Positions 25,008-34,053 of a DNA stretch of 64,000 nt are shown piece by piece. The notes beneath the pieces were generated by a model. The model was given only the letters and a program-made list of their open reading frames with translations, had not been told where the DNA came from and made no database searches. The DNA comes from Bradyrhizobium sp. CSA112 (lineage in GTDB: Bacteria; Pseudomonadota; Alphaproteobacteria; Rhizobiales; Xanthobacteraceae). Both the position numbers and the translations under genes were made by a program. Every line of letters starts with the position of its first letter. Position 1 is the first letter of the stretch. Location of the stretch: contig NZ_JAACFS010000005.1 in NCBI RefSeq assembly GCF_029051645.1, positions 62,001-126,000 on the forward strand. Direction: 5' to 3'.

Positions 25008-25163
25008 TTATTCCCGGCGGGGTTGGTTTTCTCTATCCAGCGCCTCTTGCAACTCTTTCTTGGCTTGGTGGTAGAATTCATCGTCTTTGCCCGAGGGCTC
25101 GCCAGCCTGCTGCCAGAGCTCATAAGCCCGCCGGACAACATCCATTTCCTTGGGTGTGGCCAT
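25008..25163 (-). CDS. DUF2934 small protein
   Basis: A 51-residue protein, essentially the DUF2934 motif alone: MATPKEMDVVRRAYELWQQA, then GEPSGKDDEFYHQAKKEL and QEALDRENQ. Start: ATG 25163 follows AAGGAAGAGG, far better than the upstream extension. Compare 13089 and 31178, where the same motif appears with different flanks. Confidence 0.8.
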   Translation of the reverse strand: MATPKEMDVVRRAYELWQQAGEPSGKDDEFYHQAKKELQEALDRENQPRRE

Positions 25164-25890
25164 GCCTCTTCCTTGAAGCGCAGTCCCGCCTTTGGGGTTT
25201 GGGGCCGAGGGCAGAAACGGCGCTGTTGCCAGCGCCGTTTTGGTGCACCACACGCGTGGAATCGGCCCACTTCGACTGGCGCTGGCGGGAGCGACCCGCT
25301 CTGGCTCTGCTGGCGTGGGAAGCCTTGGTCGCGATCCGATGATGAGGCTATGCCGCAACGAACCGTAGTCAATTGGAATAAACACTTAAATTTAGGACAG
25401 CAGCTTTGACAGGCTGCGCAGTTGTCGCCAGAAAGAAACAGGGGACTAGCTACGAAGTTGACTCGCTCAAGCCTGTCTGTCTCAATTAAAGACCTCCCTC
25501 AGATTGGCGCCAACCCGCAGTCTTCAAGACTGACGAAACGCCACCGCAGCGGATTTTTTCATCTCGGTTACATACTGGCGGGCGGCCTTGCTTATTGCGC
25601 GAATAGCTTGCCAAGCCTCGGTGGCTTCCAGCCATGCCTTCGCTTGGCGGAATTTTGTGTACGCCCAGAGAAAGGCTGGAAATTTTCATCAGCTTGAATT
25701 GACCGGTTTCAAGATTCGCTTCACTGCCAATTCTCCTGGCAAATTCAAACCCACGAGAGTTCGAATGGTTTCACTTGCCAGTGCGAAGCGGGGTCTCATT
25801 TGACGGAACAGGTCAGCTCCGAAGTTCAGAATTGAAGTCCAAGCTTCAAGGGTTGCCGTTAGCTGACGGATGCGAGCAGCATTGCGCTCT
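25164..25890. other. Stretch with at most a decayed small gene
   Basis: On the minus strand, from about 25690 to 25538, an open frame reads FPAFLWAYTKFRQAKAWLEA, TEAWQAIRAISKAARQYVTE, MKKSAAVAFRQS and stop, a helical protein-like sequence with no start codon. It may be the tail of a broken gene. Nothing else was recognised. Confidence 0.35.
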
Positions 25891-25989
25891 TGGCACTTTT
25901 CGGACCTGTTGTTGTCACCTGACGATGTCTACTTTCTTAGGGTAAGGCGGTCATCTCTGTCACGAGGCCCAACTTCCGAAAGTGACCCT
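25891..25989 (+). repeat. Dispersed repeat, variant B
   Basis: It opens TGGCACTTTTCGGACCTG like the copy at 2969, has GACGATGTCTACTTTC, and ends CCGAAAGTGACCCTC. Confidence 0.7.
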
Positions 25990-26450
25990 CAGCAGACATC
26001 CGACGAGGCGAGAGGCAAGGCGGGCGGGTGCAGCCATCTATCCAGAAAGTACAACGGCACCATTCCGACCAAGTGAATTGCTGTGCCGGCCATCAGTGGA
26101 ACAGCGCCATAGACCAGACCCAAGTAAAAGGTGACCGGAGCGAGGGTAAACGTGAGCAGGGAGATGATAGTCAGAAGCGTCAGAAAGATGCAGATAGGAG
26201 CGCCGAGGAAGTAGCGGGCGAGCATCCATTTATCAATTGCGTTGCGCTTTCGTGTCACGCTCATTGCCTGGCCGAAAGCGAGGAAGAATGCGATGAATGG
26301 AGTCAGCGTCGGAAGCAACCCCAATGCGCCTATCCAAACGCCCACTAGGTCAGGATAGAGTGGCCGAATCGTCACCACAGCCAGATATGCCACGGTCGTG
26401 GTCCAGATCGTCAGGTAGGTGACAATGACTGCCTTCGTTCGAACGATCAT
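25989..26450 (-). CDS. Four-helix membrane protein, unknown function
   Basis: A 153-residue protein with about four hydrophobic segments: VIVTYLTIWTTTVAYLAVVT, IGALGLLPTLTPFIAFFLAF, APICIFLTLLTIISLLTFTL, and GAVPLMAGTAIHLVGMVPLY, with RKRNAIDKW as the cytoplasmic loop. No known family. Start MIVRTKAV at 26450 gives a short basic N-terminus in good position. Its end abuts a repeat copy. Confidence 0.72.
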   Translation of the reverse strand: MIVRTKAVIVTYLTIWTTTVAYLAVVTIRPLYPDLVGVWIGALGLLPTLTPFIAFFLAFGQAMSVTRKRNAIDKWMLARYFLGAPICIFLTLLTIISLLTFTLAPVTFYLGLVYGAVPLMAGTAIHLVGMVPLYFLDRWLHPPALPLASSDVC

Positions 26451-26683
26451 GGCCCCTCCGCTCGTGCGCGCACGATTTGGATTAGCAAGTAGCCTGCATC
26501 GAGAGTGAGAACAGTCCCAATAGCATGAGTGCCCTTAACAATGACCCGCGCTCAAACGCGAGAGATTAGATCAAATTGGAAATGTCCTCTTTCTGACGGG
26601 TAGTTGAGTTTACGTTCGGCACGGTCAGCAATTGGCCCATGATTATGCCTCCGATGGGAGCGCGCATGTTATCCTTCCGCTTC

Positions 26684-26782
26684 TGGCACCTTTGAGACAT
26701 GCCCGCCTGTCCTGAGAATGTCCGTTCACCGGAATAGAACGGAAGTCGCCGTAGTCCGGTCAAACCGACGCGAATGACTCGG
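26684..26782 (+). repeat. Dispersed ~100-bp repeat, variant A, nearly complete
   Basis: TGGCACCTTTGAGACATG, CTGAGAATGTCCGTTCACCGG, TAGAACGGAAGTCG, TCAAACCGACGCGAATGACTC. Only a few bases depart from the other good copies. Confidence 0.9.
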
Positions 26783-26858
26783 AAGTAGGCCCTAGTCCAG
26801 CAGCGGCCCGATATGCTTTGATTGCGTGGGGCTGGAACTGAGACGCAAGGGTGGCCTT

Positions 26859-27155
26859 ATGTACATGTTCGTTCGAAAGTACACCAAGGTTCGTTCGGTT
26901 GCGGATGCTGCCCGCCGTGCCAAAAGCGGCATCGGTCAAATCCTAAGGGAATCGCACGGATTCAGATCTTATTATGTACTGGATGGGGGCGAAGGCGTCG
27001 GTGTGGCTGTGATGATATTCGAGGACCGCGAAAGCGCCAATGCGGCGAACGATAAAGTACTGGAGTTTGTTCGAGCAAGCCTGTTTGACCTTAATCTTGG
27101 AGACCCCGAAATCATCGCCGGAGAAGTTTTGGTGAATATAGAATCTGATGCGTAA
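26859..27155 (+). CDS. Small protein with dimeric alpha/beta-barrel look
   Basis: A 98-residue protein: MYMFVRKYTKVRSVADAARR, SGIGQILRESHGFRSYYVLD, GVGVAVMIFEDRESANAAND, then VLEFVRASLFDLNLGDPEII. The pattern of a strand, a helix with PGF/HGF-like turn, a strand with YYVLD, and VMIFED matches antibiotic-biosynthesis-monooxygenase-like (ABM) small proteins, which form dimeric ferredoxin-like barrels. No catalytic assignment. Start: AAGGGTGG lies seven bases before ATG 26859; the GTG at 26826 is less likely. Confidence 0.75.
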   Translation: MYMFVRKYTKVRSVADAARRAKSGIGQILRESHGFRSYYVLDGGEGVGVAVMIFEDRESANAANDKVLEFVRASLFDLNLGDPEIIAGEVLVNIESDA

Positions 27156-27349
27156 CTGTTCGTAGAGGCTACTCATCAGCTACGTGCGCAAGCACGGCGT
27201 CGAGAGGCGGCCGTAGCGCTCGCCAATAAGAAAAGTCGTGTTCACTTTGACCTTTGCGCGTGAACGCCAAGTCTTCACTCAGAAATTGTCCAGAGGGGTG
27301 CGCGCGCGATGTCGCCTATTGGCCCGAATGCGAAGTGCCGAACGCCTCG

Positions 27350-27412
27350 GAGATGTCTGCTCATCGGGGTAGACCGGAAGTCGTCGGCCTAAGGTCAGAA
27401 TGGCGCGATTGA
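27350..27412 (+). repeat. Partial copy of the dispersed repeat
   Basis: GAGATGTCTGCTCATCGGGG, TAGACCGGAAGTCGTCGG, GGTCAGAATGGCGCGATTGA. The opening third is degraded beyond recognition. Confidence 0.75.
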
Positions 27413-27505
27413 AACTGCATGGACCTGAGACGGGCAGAGCATGTCTGCTCTGCCCGGGTACTTCAGAGGTCGGCTCCCGCGGGCGCGGTCCACTGCGAGC
27501 TTCCG

Positions 27506-28588
27506 TCAGTAAGCCGCGATGGGATTGCCGGGCGAGCCGGTCGCGCCCACAAGCTTCAACGGAGCCCACGCAAACAGGAACTCGTATGCTCGATCCGAGG
27601 AGAGCTGCTCAAGGTCGAGATTCTCCAGCAGGTAGATCCCACGCCGCGCCGTCAGGTTCATATGGCAGTAGGCCCAAGCCTTGATCAACGTGGGCGGCTC
27701 CTTGGCGAAGTCGTAGGGTTCGATGCCCCAGTTATCCATGCCGAGCATGGAGACCTTCTGCGCGGCGAGATGGTCGCACAACTCCGCGCTGGCGCCAGGC
27801 TCACCCGAGTTGGCCTCGACATTGTCGCGCTGAGCCTGATCAAGCGGCTTGTTCATGTTGTTCTTCCAGAGCTGGTCCCAGCCTGTGCGGATCAACACCG
27901 CATTGCCCTGCTCAGCATCGCCAACGCCTTGGCGTGTCAGCGCGTCGCGATAGTCGGCGAGCGTGATCGCATAGCCCTTCGGGAGACGCTCAACGCTCTT
28001 CAGCGCAGCGATGTCGACTAGGATCCCGCGCGTAAAGAATGATCCGACATTCTCTGGACCGTTCTTGGTGAGCCCGCGCGGCCCGCCTACATCCTCCAGC
28101 CGCACACCGTTGTACATGTAGTTGCCATCTTTCCAACCCTGCGCCTGGCGGCCCGTGATCTTGATCATTGGATGCGAGAGCGCGTCGAATTGTGTTCCGG
28201 CTTGGCCGATTTCGGCGGTCAAGAGCTCGTCCATGAAGGTCTGCCGCGTGCCCGGATCCCCCAGGGCAGGTCATGTGTGGGCGCTCCACCGCCCGGAATG
28301 CTGAGCGCCCAGGTGCGACCCGGGAAGAGCGGCATTCGCCCGTGGTACGGCATTCCAAGCGTCGCGGCCACGCCGCGCTTGACGAGCTTGGCCGCTGCAA
28401 TGCGCGACTCGGGCGTGATCCAGTTCGTTGCACCTGCCTGATCGTTCGGACCGAATTCGCTCGGCCACCATTTCTCATCCACCGGGTTGTTCCCAGCTGG
28501 CCTGTTGTGCCGCAACCTCGGCTGCTACCCCAAGCAAGATCGCCACGAACATTATCGTGGTGAGTGGTCGTCTACGCTTCGCCTCCAT
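27506..28588 (-). pseudogene. Secreted cyclase-family protein, two frameshifts
   Basis: The pieces in order: a signal peptide (MEAKRRRPLTTIMFVAILLG, then VAAEVAAQQ) after a strong AGGAGG at ATG 28588; a frameshift near 28497; NNPVDEKWWPSEFGPNDQAG, MPYHGRMPLFPGRTWALS; a frameshift near 28262; MDELLTAEIGQAGTQFDALS, then GNAVLIRTGWDQLWKNN and MLGMDNWGIEPYDF, ending NPIAAY. This is the cyclase (kynurenine-formamidase-like, COG1878) family, normally with a His/Asp metal site near GTxxD. Each frameshift is a single base. It would be about 350 residues if repaired. Probably dead. Confidence 0.8.
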
Positions 28589-29325
28589 GACCTTCCTCCT
28601 TGTCGGGCGAGTGGACTCAATGACGGCCGGATCGCCCGTGTCCCGCCGCGCAGGCCCTATCAAGGGTACTGGGTGCGCTTTTCTGTTATAGAACTAGAGT
28701 GCTGAGCGCCGCCCGAAACTGCAAACAAACGGTCCAAACGCGCTTTGGTTCAACGAAGGCCGCGCAAGCGTTAAGACCTCAAGGCCAAACCGATTACTTG
28801 CCGGCGCCTTCGGGCGCGCGTCTCCAGGTTGAGGTCTGTATCCTCTTCCTGGAAACGCCAGCTTTGTCCGCCAGCCGAGGCGAGCACGAGCTCGCCCTGA
28901 TCCATCCGCCACAGAATGAAATTCAATCGTGCCCCCAGCAGTTCGCCGCCGGGCTTGATGCGCAGAACGAGCGCAGCCTCGTGATTAGCCACCGCGGTAC
29001 TGACGAAGGTCACGGCGCACGGGATCGTCTCGACAGCGGACGTGGGAGGGAGCCCGTCGAGCGCGAAATGGTCCATCCGCGCCGAACGCGTTCCAAGGCT
29101 AGGACAAGAGTTGACGCCGGCGCCAGAATGCGTGGGACTCGATTTCGGCGGAAGTCACCAGGACTTTGATGCGTTGATCTTCGTTGGGCAATCAGCCATC
29201 GCCCCAATAACGGCCGAAGCAGATTCGATTCGCAGGAGTTAGTTGCGTCGCTGATCTCCAGCGTTCTTCCCGCAAAAATCGCATTGCGAATGTCTGCTTT
29301 CCGCAGCGGACCAAATGTCCGGTCA
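28589..29325. other. Stretch with one doubtful frame
   Basis: On the minus strand 28771-29076 an open 101-residue frame (MDHFALDGLPPTSAVETIPC, ALVLRIKPGGELLGARLNFI, LWRMDQGELVLASAGGQSWR) has some protein-like character but no ribosome binding site and no family match. I leave it as a weak candidate. Just before 29325 a GAATGTCTGC trace looks like repeat debris. Confidence 0.3.
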
Positions 29326-29397
29326 TGGCACCTTCGAGACATGCCGGCAGGCGGCAACGATGTCTGTTTATGTGGGTTGAGCGGAAGTCGTCGGTAT
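29326..29397 (+). repeat. Dispersed repeat, variant A, tail missing
   Basis: TGGCACCTTCGAGACATGCC, ACGATGTCTGTTTATGTGGG, TTGAGCGGAAGTCGTCGG. The CGCGATTGACCC end is absent. This is the rightmost copy found. Confidence 0.8.
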
Positions 29398-29608
29398 ACA
29401 CCTAGACAGGCTGTCTCGCCGGAGGGATCATGCAGCGCGAGGAGAACTGGGGCGCCGATTGCCCTTGGGCAGGCCCCAAACGGCCGTCACCCAATGCGTC
29501 CGCAAGCAAAATGCCTGTGGTAACTTGATGATGATCATCGGGCATTTGCAGGCTGGAAAATGGCGATAGCCCATGCCTGGCAGTTCGCTCCAACTGGAGT
29601 GATGAAAC

Positions 29609-30823
29609 ATGGATCCATCGGTCACCGATTTCATCGCGAGGGAAGCGCGTTTTGGCGCCCGGAACTACGAACCGCTCGGCGTCGTTCTGTCGCGCGGCGA
29701 GGGCGTCTTTGTGTGGGATACGCAGGGCCATCGCTACCTCGATTGCCTCTCAGCCTATTCCGCGGTGAATCAGGGCCACTGCCATCCGAAGATCTTGGCG
29801 GCGATGGTGGAGCAGGCGGGCCGGCTGACGCTGACGTCGCGCGCCTTTCACAACGACCAGCTGGCCCTCTTCTACGAAGAGATCGCGGCGCTGACCGGCT
29901 CCCACAAGGTGCTGCCGATGAACAGCGGCGCCGAAGCGGTGGAGAGTGCGATCAAGTCGGTGCGCAAATGGGGCTATGAGGTGAAGGGGGTTCCAGACGG
30001 GCAGGCCGAGATCATCGTCTGCGCCGATAATTTTCACGGCCGCACCCTTGGCATCATCGGCTTCAGCACCGACCCGGCGGCACGTGACCATTTCGGACCG
30101 TTCGCGGCGGGCTTCAAGATCATTGCCTTCGGCGATGCCACGGCGCTGAAGAAGGCAATCACGCCCAACACGGTCGCCTTTTTGGTCGAACCGATCCAGG
30201 GAGAAGCGGGCGTCGTCATCCCACCGTCAGGTTACTTTACAGTAGTGCGCGAACTCTGCACTGCGCACGACGTGATGCTGATTCTGGACGAGATCCAGAC
30301 CGGGCTCGGCCGCACCGGCAAGCTGCTCGCGGAACAGCATGAGGGCATCGAGGCGGATGTCACGCTGCTCGGCAAGGCGTTGTCCGGCGGCTTTTACCCA
30401 GTGTCGGCCGTGCTTTCGAACAACGCGGTGCTCGGCACCCTGAAACCTGGCCAGCACGGTTCGACCTTCGGCGGCAATCCGCTGGCCTGTGCGGTGGCTC
30501 GGGCCGCGCTGCGCGTGCTGGTCGAGGAAGGGATGATCGAGAACGCAGCCGCCCAGGGCACCCGCTTTCTCGATGGCCTGAGCGGCATCCGCAGCAACAC
30601 GATCCGGGAAGTGCGCGGACGCGGGCTGATGCTGGCCGTCGAGCTTCATCCGGAAGCAGGCGGTGCACGTCGCTACTGTCAGGCCCTGCAGGCCCGAGGC
30701 ATCCTCGCCAAGGACACGCATGGGCACACGATTCGCATCGCTCCGCCGCTAGTTATCTCCAGCGATCAGGTCGACTGGGCGCTGGAACAGATCGCCGCCA
30801 CTTTGAGGCAGGACTTCTCGTGA
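29609..30823 (+). CDS. rocD: Ornithine aminotransferase
   Basis: A complete PLP-dependent class III aminotransferase of 404 residues. It should convert L-ornithine and 2-oxoglutarate to glutamate semialdehyde and glutamate, in arginine/ornithine catabolism towards proline. Visible motifs: [20 protein letters not shown], the substrate region [26 protein letters not shown], Asp227 in [14 protein letters not shown] (PLP pyridine nitrogen) and the Schiff-base Lys256 in [18 protein letters not shown]. Start ATG 29609 follows GGAGTG at a fair distance. No arginase or proline gene is adjacent. It is one of the few intact metabolic genes in the accessory half. Confidence 0.93.
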   Translation: MDPSVTDFIAREARFGARNYEPLGVVLSRGEGVFVWDTQGHRYLDCLSAYSAVNQGHCHPKILAAMVEQAGRLTLTSRAFHNDQLALFYEEIAALTGSHKVLPMNSGAEAVESAIKSVRKWGYEVKGVPDGQAEIIVCADNFHGRTLGIIGFSTDPAARDHFGPFAAGFKIIAFGDATALKKAITPNTVAFLVEPIQGEAGVVIPPSGYFTVVRELCTAHDVMLILDEIQTGLGRTGKLLAEQHEGIEADVTLLGKALSGGFYPVSAVLSNNAVLGTLKPGQHGSTFGGNPLACAVARAALRVLVEEGMIENAAAQGTRFLDGLSGIRSNTIREVRGRGLMLAVELHPEAGGARRYCQALQARGILAKDTHGHTIRIAPPLVISSDQVDWALEQIAATLRQDFS

Positions 30824-31177
30824 CCACCGGCCAGCGCGGCCGACTGCCGTCGTTCTGTTAGTCCCAATACACGCCCGCATGCCTCATCTTCCGGGTAAAC
30901 CGAAAACCCATTTTAAAACTCGCGTGCGGATGCATGCGCTCGCTGAGCTATTTCCCTTCGCTGAGCTACTGGTGTCGAGTGCTTGCTGATGGAGGGATAC
31001 AGCTCGGCCATCTCTCGCGTGCGGGATCGCTGATGACGAAACCGTCGGTCCGATGCAAAACCTGTTCGAGACAGTAAAAATCGGCCTCGATTCGTTTTGA
31101 CGAATAGGAGCGGGGCTACCCGCTCCGCTGATGACGGAGTCGTCGTTACGGGTCCGCGTGACGATGCTCGCATGAAA
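30824..31177. other. Intergenic stretch, no gene seen
   Basis: No coding pattern on either strand. It separates rocD from a convergent DUF2934 gene. I see no clear terminator. Confidence 0.45.
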
Positions 31178-31423
31178 CTATGCGGCGCGGGTTTTGTTTT
31201 TTCCCGATCGGGCGACCTTTGCCTTTTTGGCGGATTTCGTCGCAACCAATCTCGTGTCGGTGGGCGCTGCGGCGTCAGCGTTGCTGCCTGAGTTTTCAAT
31301 TGATGTCGTGAGAATTTCGCGTTGAGCATTGAGCCAATAGATGTCTGCCTGGCCCTCGGGTTCACCATCGGCGATCCAGAGGTGGTAGGCACGTTCGCGA
31401 ATGGCCTCTTCCAGATTTGGCAT
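31178..31423 (-). CDS. DUF2934 protein with basic tail
   Basis: An 81-residue protein. The DUF2934 motif lies at the N-terminus: LEEAIRERAYHLWIADGEPE, GQADIYWLNAQREIL. The C-terminal half is low-complexity and ends in a lysine-rich tail (KSAKKAKVARSGKNKTRAA), possibly nucleic-acid binding. AAGGAGAA is correctly placed before ATG 31423. A perfect CtrA-type box lies 59-73 bp upstream of the start. Confidence 0.8.
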   Translation of the reverse strand: MPNLEEAIRERAYHLWIADGEPEGQADIYWLNAQREILTTSIENSGSNADAAAPTDTRLVATKSAKKAKVARSGKNKTRAA

Positions 31424-31481
31424 GGGATTCTCCTTTCATGATGCGCCCAGCCCCGGCAGGCAAAGTCTTGCTCCTATAAGG

Positions 31482-31496
31482 TTAACGAAATCTTAA
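31482..31496. promoter_or_regulatory. CtrA-type box TTAA-N7-TTAA
   Basis: TTAACGAAATCTTAA, a perfect full-length CtrA consensus, 59 bp upstream of the DUF2934 start at 31423. Function inferred from the alphaproteobacterial CtrA consensus. Confidence 0.5.
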
Positions 31497-31969
31497 CGGC
31501 TTGTGTCGGTTGGATTGCCTGGTCGGATTGCGATCACCAGGTCTCTTTGAAGCGCGTCAAGATCGCGGCGGCGGGTGAGGGACGAGCCTGCCGCCGCCGG
31601 CAGCGCGATCGGCTCGTCGAACTTACGGCCCCAGCCTGATGAACGCTCTGGCATCTCCTCGTCCCGGGAGTATCCAACCCGAGGCGGGTTGCGTTGGCAA
31701 TCAGGTTGGCGTCTATTTCCTCAGACTGGGCGAAAAGAAGAAAAAATCCTAAGAGGGCGTGCGCAAATTTCGCGCCGCCAAAATGGGCGCCAACGGAGCG
31801 GCGGCCGACGTCGATCATCTCAAAAGCTGCGCCAATGTGCCTCCAGCCCGGCATGGAGCCAAAACCATTCCAGTCGCTGGTTGGGATTTGAGAGCAACAG
31901 ACAATAGGTGGAGAAGGTCGCCTGAGCAGGTAGGATGATGCACTGAACTGCCTGCGATTCGGAGGGGCC
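31497..31969. other. Intergenic stretch, no confident gene
   Basis: A long minus-strand frame (31534-31977) crosses here but has mixed, non-protein-like composition and no ribosome binding site; its middle (IDVGRRSVGAHFGGAKFAHA) is the only part that looks at all protein-like. I treat it as a shadow or an old remnant. GGAGGGG at the right end belongs to the next gene. Confidence 0.4.
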
Positions 31970-32245
31970 ATGACCAAGCCGCGGCCAAGAACCGGTAACC
32001 TCTTAGCGATGCGTGCAGAGACCGGAGAGAAAGTCGATAAAATTCCAGCCGCGCGTTTCCCGGTTCAACACGAAATCCAGCAACTGCAAAAGGAATTGAG
32101 CGATTTTAACGAGCGAATCATAGAATTGGAAAATGAAGGCCATCGCGGCCATGCGATGGAAGTGTTGAAGGCAAAGGCAATAGACTTTGCACGGCAGATC
32201 GATGAACTTCGCTGCTTGCTAGTCGAACCGCTTCCGAAAGATTAG
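31970..32245 (+). CDS. Small coiled-coil hypothetical protein
   Basis: A 91-residue protein. The basic N-terminus (TKPRPRTGNLLAMRAETGEK) is followed by a long helical, heptad-like part: HEIQQLQKELSDFNERIIEL, ENEGHRGHAMEVLKAKAIDF, ARQIDELRCLL. GGAGGGG at four bases before ATG 31970 is a strong ribosome binding site. No family recognised. It is likely cytoplasmic and oligomeric. Confidence 0.68.
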   Translation: MTKPRPRTGNLLAMRAETGEKVDKIPAARFPVQHEIQQLQKELSDFNERIIELENEGHRGHAMEVLKAKAIDFARQIDELRCLLVEPLPKD

Positions 32246-32395
32246 AACCTGCAATCAGCCAGATCATGCTGGGCACCGGCATCTTCCACGAACGCCGATA
32301 CGTCATGTATTCACGCCGGCGAAGCTGAGGATCAGCAAGAGATTGCTATTCGAGAATCCGGGGCGGATTTTTTCATACGTGTCCCACGTAAAGCA

Positions 32396-32430
32396 AACCC
32401 CCCGCCGGTCTGGGTAAGACGGCAGGGGTT
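32396..32430. terminator. Strong GC hairpin
   Basis: AACCCCCCGCCG pairs with CGGCAGGGGTT, and GTCT pairs with AGAC around a GGGTA loop. No T run follows on either strand, so it may be a terminator without a tail or a structured repeat. It lies 150 bp after the coiled-coil gene. Confidence 0.4.
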
Positions 32431-32580
32431 CTTGCGGGTGGATGGTACGGGGCTAGGGGAGGTTGCTCCTAGGTGTCGCGCCACGGACCTACTCGACGAG
32501 CAAACGTCTTACATCAGGTTCCCACAAGGCGATTTTCTGAGCAGTTGGTCTGAACTGCATACTCGAAGGCAGCACCTTCA

Positions 32581-32688
32581 GGATCGTTTTCCTCGAACTA
32601 TTCTGGGCCGCGTCCTGGCTCCAAAGACCTTCAGGTGATCGCGGTCACCAACCTGCTTGGCGTTTTCGACGTAGATCCAGACGGTCAT
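32581..32688 (-). pseudogene. MTVWIYV-type small protein, frameshift plus stop
   Basis: MTVWIYVENAKQVGDRDHLK, VFGA, then a one-base shift and a TAG where the family has Trp; the remaining sequence FEENDPEGAAFEYAV is still recognisable in the shifted frame. It follows the 32685 gene with an ATGA overlap, as at 9353/9356. Confidence 0.7.
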
Positions 32689-32801
32689 GATTGGTCCCTC
32701 TTGAGCTTCCGCTTCCCCCAATGGGTATCCTTGCGCTCGGGATTGAATTCCCGAACGATGTGACGGTTGAGCGCCTTCATGACCCCGATCCGCGCCATCA
32801 T
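32685..32801 (-). pseudogene. MKALNRHIVREF small protein, N-terminus lost
   Basis: MMARIGVMKALNRHIVREFN, PERKDTHWGKRKLKRDQS. In better preserved relatives this is the second half, after FTPEWQAAIE. Upstream of the ATGs only VLA remains of the first half. Confidence 0.6.
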
Positions 32802-32906
32802 CGCCAGAACGCCCGCGTATCAAGAGCCGCCTTACATCCGGTTTGGAATGCCCCGCGCCGGGCCATAACTTTAGGAATATGATGCGTGACCATTGGGAGT
32901 TTACGC

Positions 32907-33137
32907 ATGGCAAAAGAACCGCACCAAAAGACCAACGCCGAACTCGCGCAGGATTTGTCCACACGGCCTGACAGTCTCATCCACCTCACCGCAAAGGCCG
33001 AAATGGCAAGAAGAGCCGCCGTACAGGACCAGTGGCGGAGCTGGATCATGTTCGCTTCCGTGGTGATCGCAGCGCTCGCGGCCGCCGCTTCGGCCTGCTC
33101 GGCTTACTTCGCCTATCTCAGTTCGCTCCATAAGTGA
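32907..33137 (+). CDS. Small membrane protein, C-terminal anchor
   Basis: A 76-residue protein: MAKEPHQKTNAELAQDLSTR, PDSLIHLTAKAEMARRAAVQ, DQWRSWIMFASVVIAALAAA, then a hydrophobic end ASACSAYFAYLSSLHK. A soluble helical N-terminus plus one membrane helix. GGGAG precedes ATG 32907; the upstream ATG at 32886 lacks one. No family recognised. Convergent with the following decayed small gene. Confidence 0.65.
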   Translation: MAKEPHQKTNAELAQDLSTRPDSLIHLTAKAEMARRAAVQDQWRSWIMFASVVIAALAAAASACSAYFAYLSSLHK

Positions 33138-33185
33138 GAACGTCAGAACGCCCCGCGCGAAAAGGTGGTGCATAGGCGCCTGTCT

Positions 33186-33306
33186 TCACTCCACCTCATA
33201 CTGGAACGCCACGCCTTCCGGGTCATTCTCCTGAAGCCATGTCTCGGCGGCTTTCTCGCTCGCAAAGATCTTTAGGTGTTCCTTGTCGCCGACCTGCTTA
33301 CTGGCC
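33186..33306 (-). pseudogene. MTVWVYV-type small protein, N-terminus lost
   Basis: The C-terminal part is well preserved: SKQVGDKEHLKIFASEKAAE, TWLQENDPEGVAFQYEVE and TGA at 33186. The first ~10 codons (MTVWVYVDT) are replaced by unrelated sequence. Third copy of this family in the window and the best template for the tail. Confidence 0.72.
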
Positions 33307-33495
33307 TGTTGATATCGATGGGGCGCCAAGAAGCTACAAAGCCCGGCCGCCCGTGAAGTCCGGTAGTGCCTCAGTTTGAAATTTAGAACTTGCCTTCCCG
33401 TCTGAACTTGGCGGCCAAATCAGTATCAAGCTTTTCAATCCGCGCTATCGTCACTTCCCGTTGCCACAATTATCTGCTCATTCGTCCCCATTCAC

Positions 33496-33609
33496 TCACC
33501 GCGCGACGAATGAGTAGATAATCCAGATTACGACGAGAGCCGCTAGAACAAGTATCCAATTGGGAACTTGACTACCCGCTATCGATGTCTTCCGGCTAAA
33601 CCATTCCAT
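33496..33609 (-). CDS. 37-residue single-pass membrane protein
   Basis: MEWFSRKTSIAGSQVPNWIL, VLAALVVIWIIYSFVAR and TGA. The ribosome binding site GGGAGGAAGG is excellent (about three to ten bases before the ATG at 33609). The polar front, strong hydrophobic helix and basic end fit a small membrane protein. No family known to me. Confidence 0.62.
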   Translation of the reverse strand: MEWFSRKTSIAGSQVPNWILVLAALVVIWIIYSFVAR

Positions 33610-33810
33610 GGCCTTCCTCCCAGATAGACCGCCTCACTCGCGCGACCTCCCACGCTTCCAACACCCCAACGATATCACCGATTTTCCAAAGCCGCTTGGT
33701 AACATTCGCGGCCATCGCTGAAAGAGCCCACTACCGCATTTGACCCTCCCTTAGAAGCTTACCGCTAAGCATTACCTATAGCTGGGCTTATCGCAATGCA
33801 GGAGGTGGAA

Positions 33811-34053
33811 ATGGGTCAAAGCAGGGTATTGCATAGCCACATGTCGAGCCAGCGCGATTCTTGGTGGTATTTGGTACAAGACGACAATGGCGCGCTGTTC
33901 ATCGATTATGAGAATGACGTCTCCCCTGAGGACGGCAGGACGCGCACACCTATCAACGAGTTTATTGCCAAGGATAGAAACGGTGCGGTGAGAAAAGCCA
34001 TCCAGTTGCTAATCGACCGCATGTTCGAGGATAGAGATGCCAAGGGGTCCTAA
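33811..34053 (+). CDS. Small hypothetical protein
   Basis: An 80-residue soluble protein: MGQSRVLHSHMSSQRDSWWY, LVQDDNGALFIDYENDVSPE, then INEFIAKDRNGAVRKAIQLL. AGGAGGTGG sits two bases before ATG 33811, an unusually complete anti-Shine-Dalgarno match that decides the start over ATG 33796. It overlaps the next gene by 17 bases, so the two are cotranscribed. Family not recognised. Confidence 0.75.
   Translation: MGQSRVLHSHMSSQRDSWWYLVQDDNGALFIDYENDVSPEDGRTRTPINEFIAKDRNGAVRKAIQLLIDRMFEDRDAKGS

Noticed and set aside
31534..31977. A 147-residue minus-strand frame
   Set aside because: No ribosome binding site, mixed composition and no family; the Shine-Dalgarno at its border belongs to the plus-strand gene at 31970.
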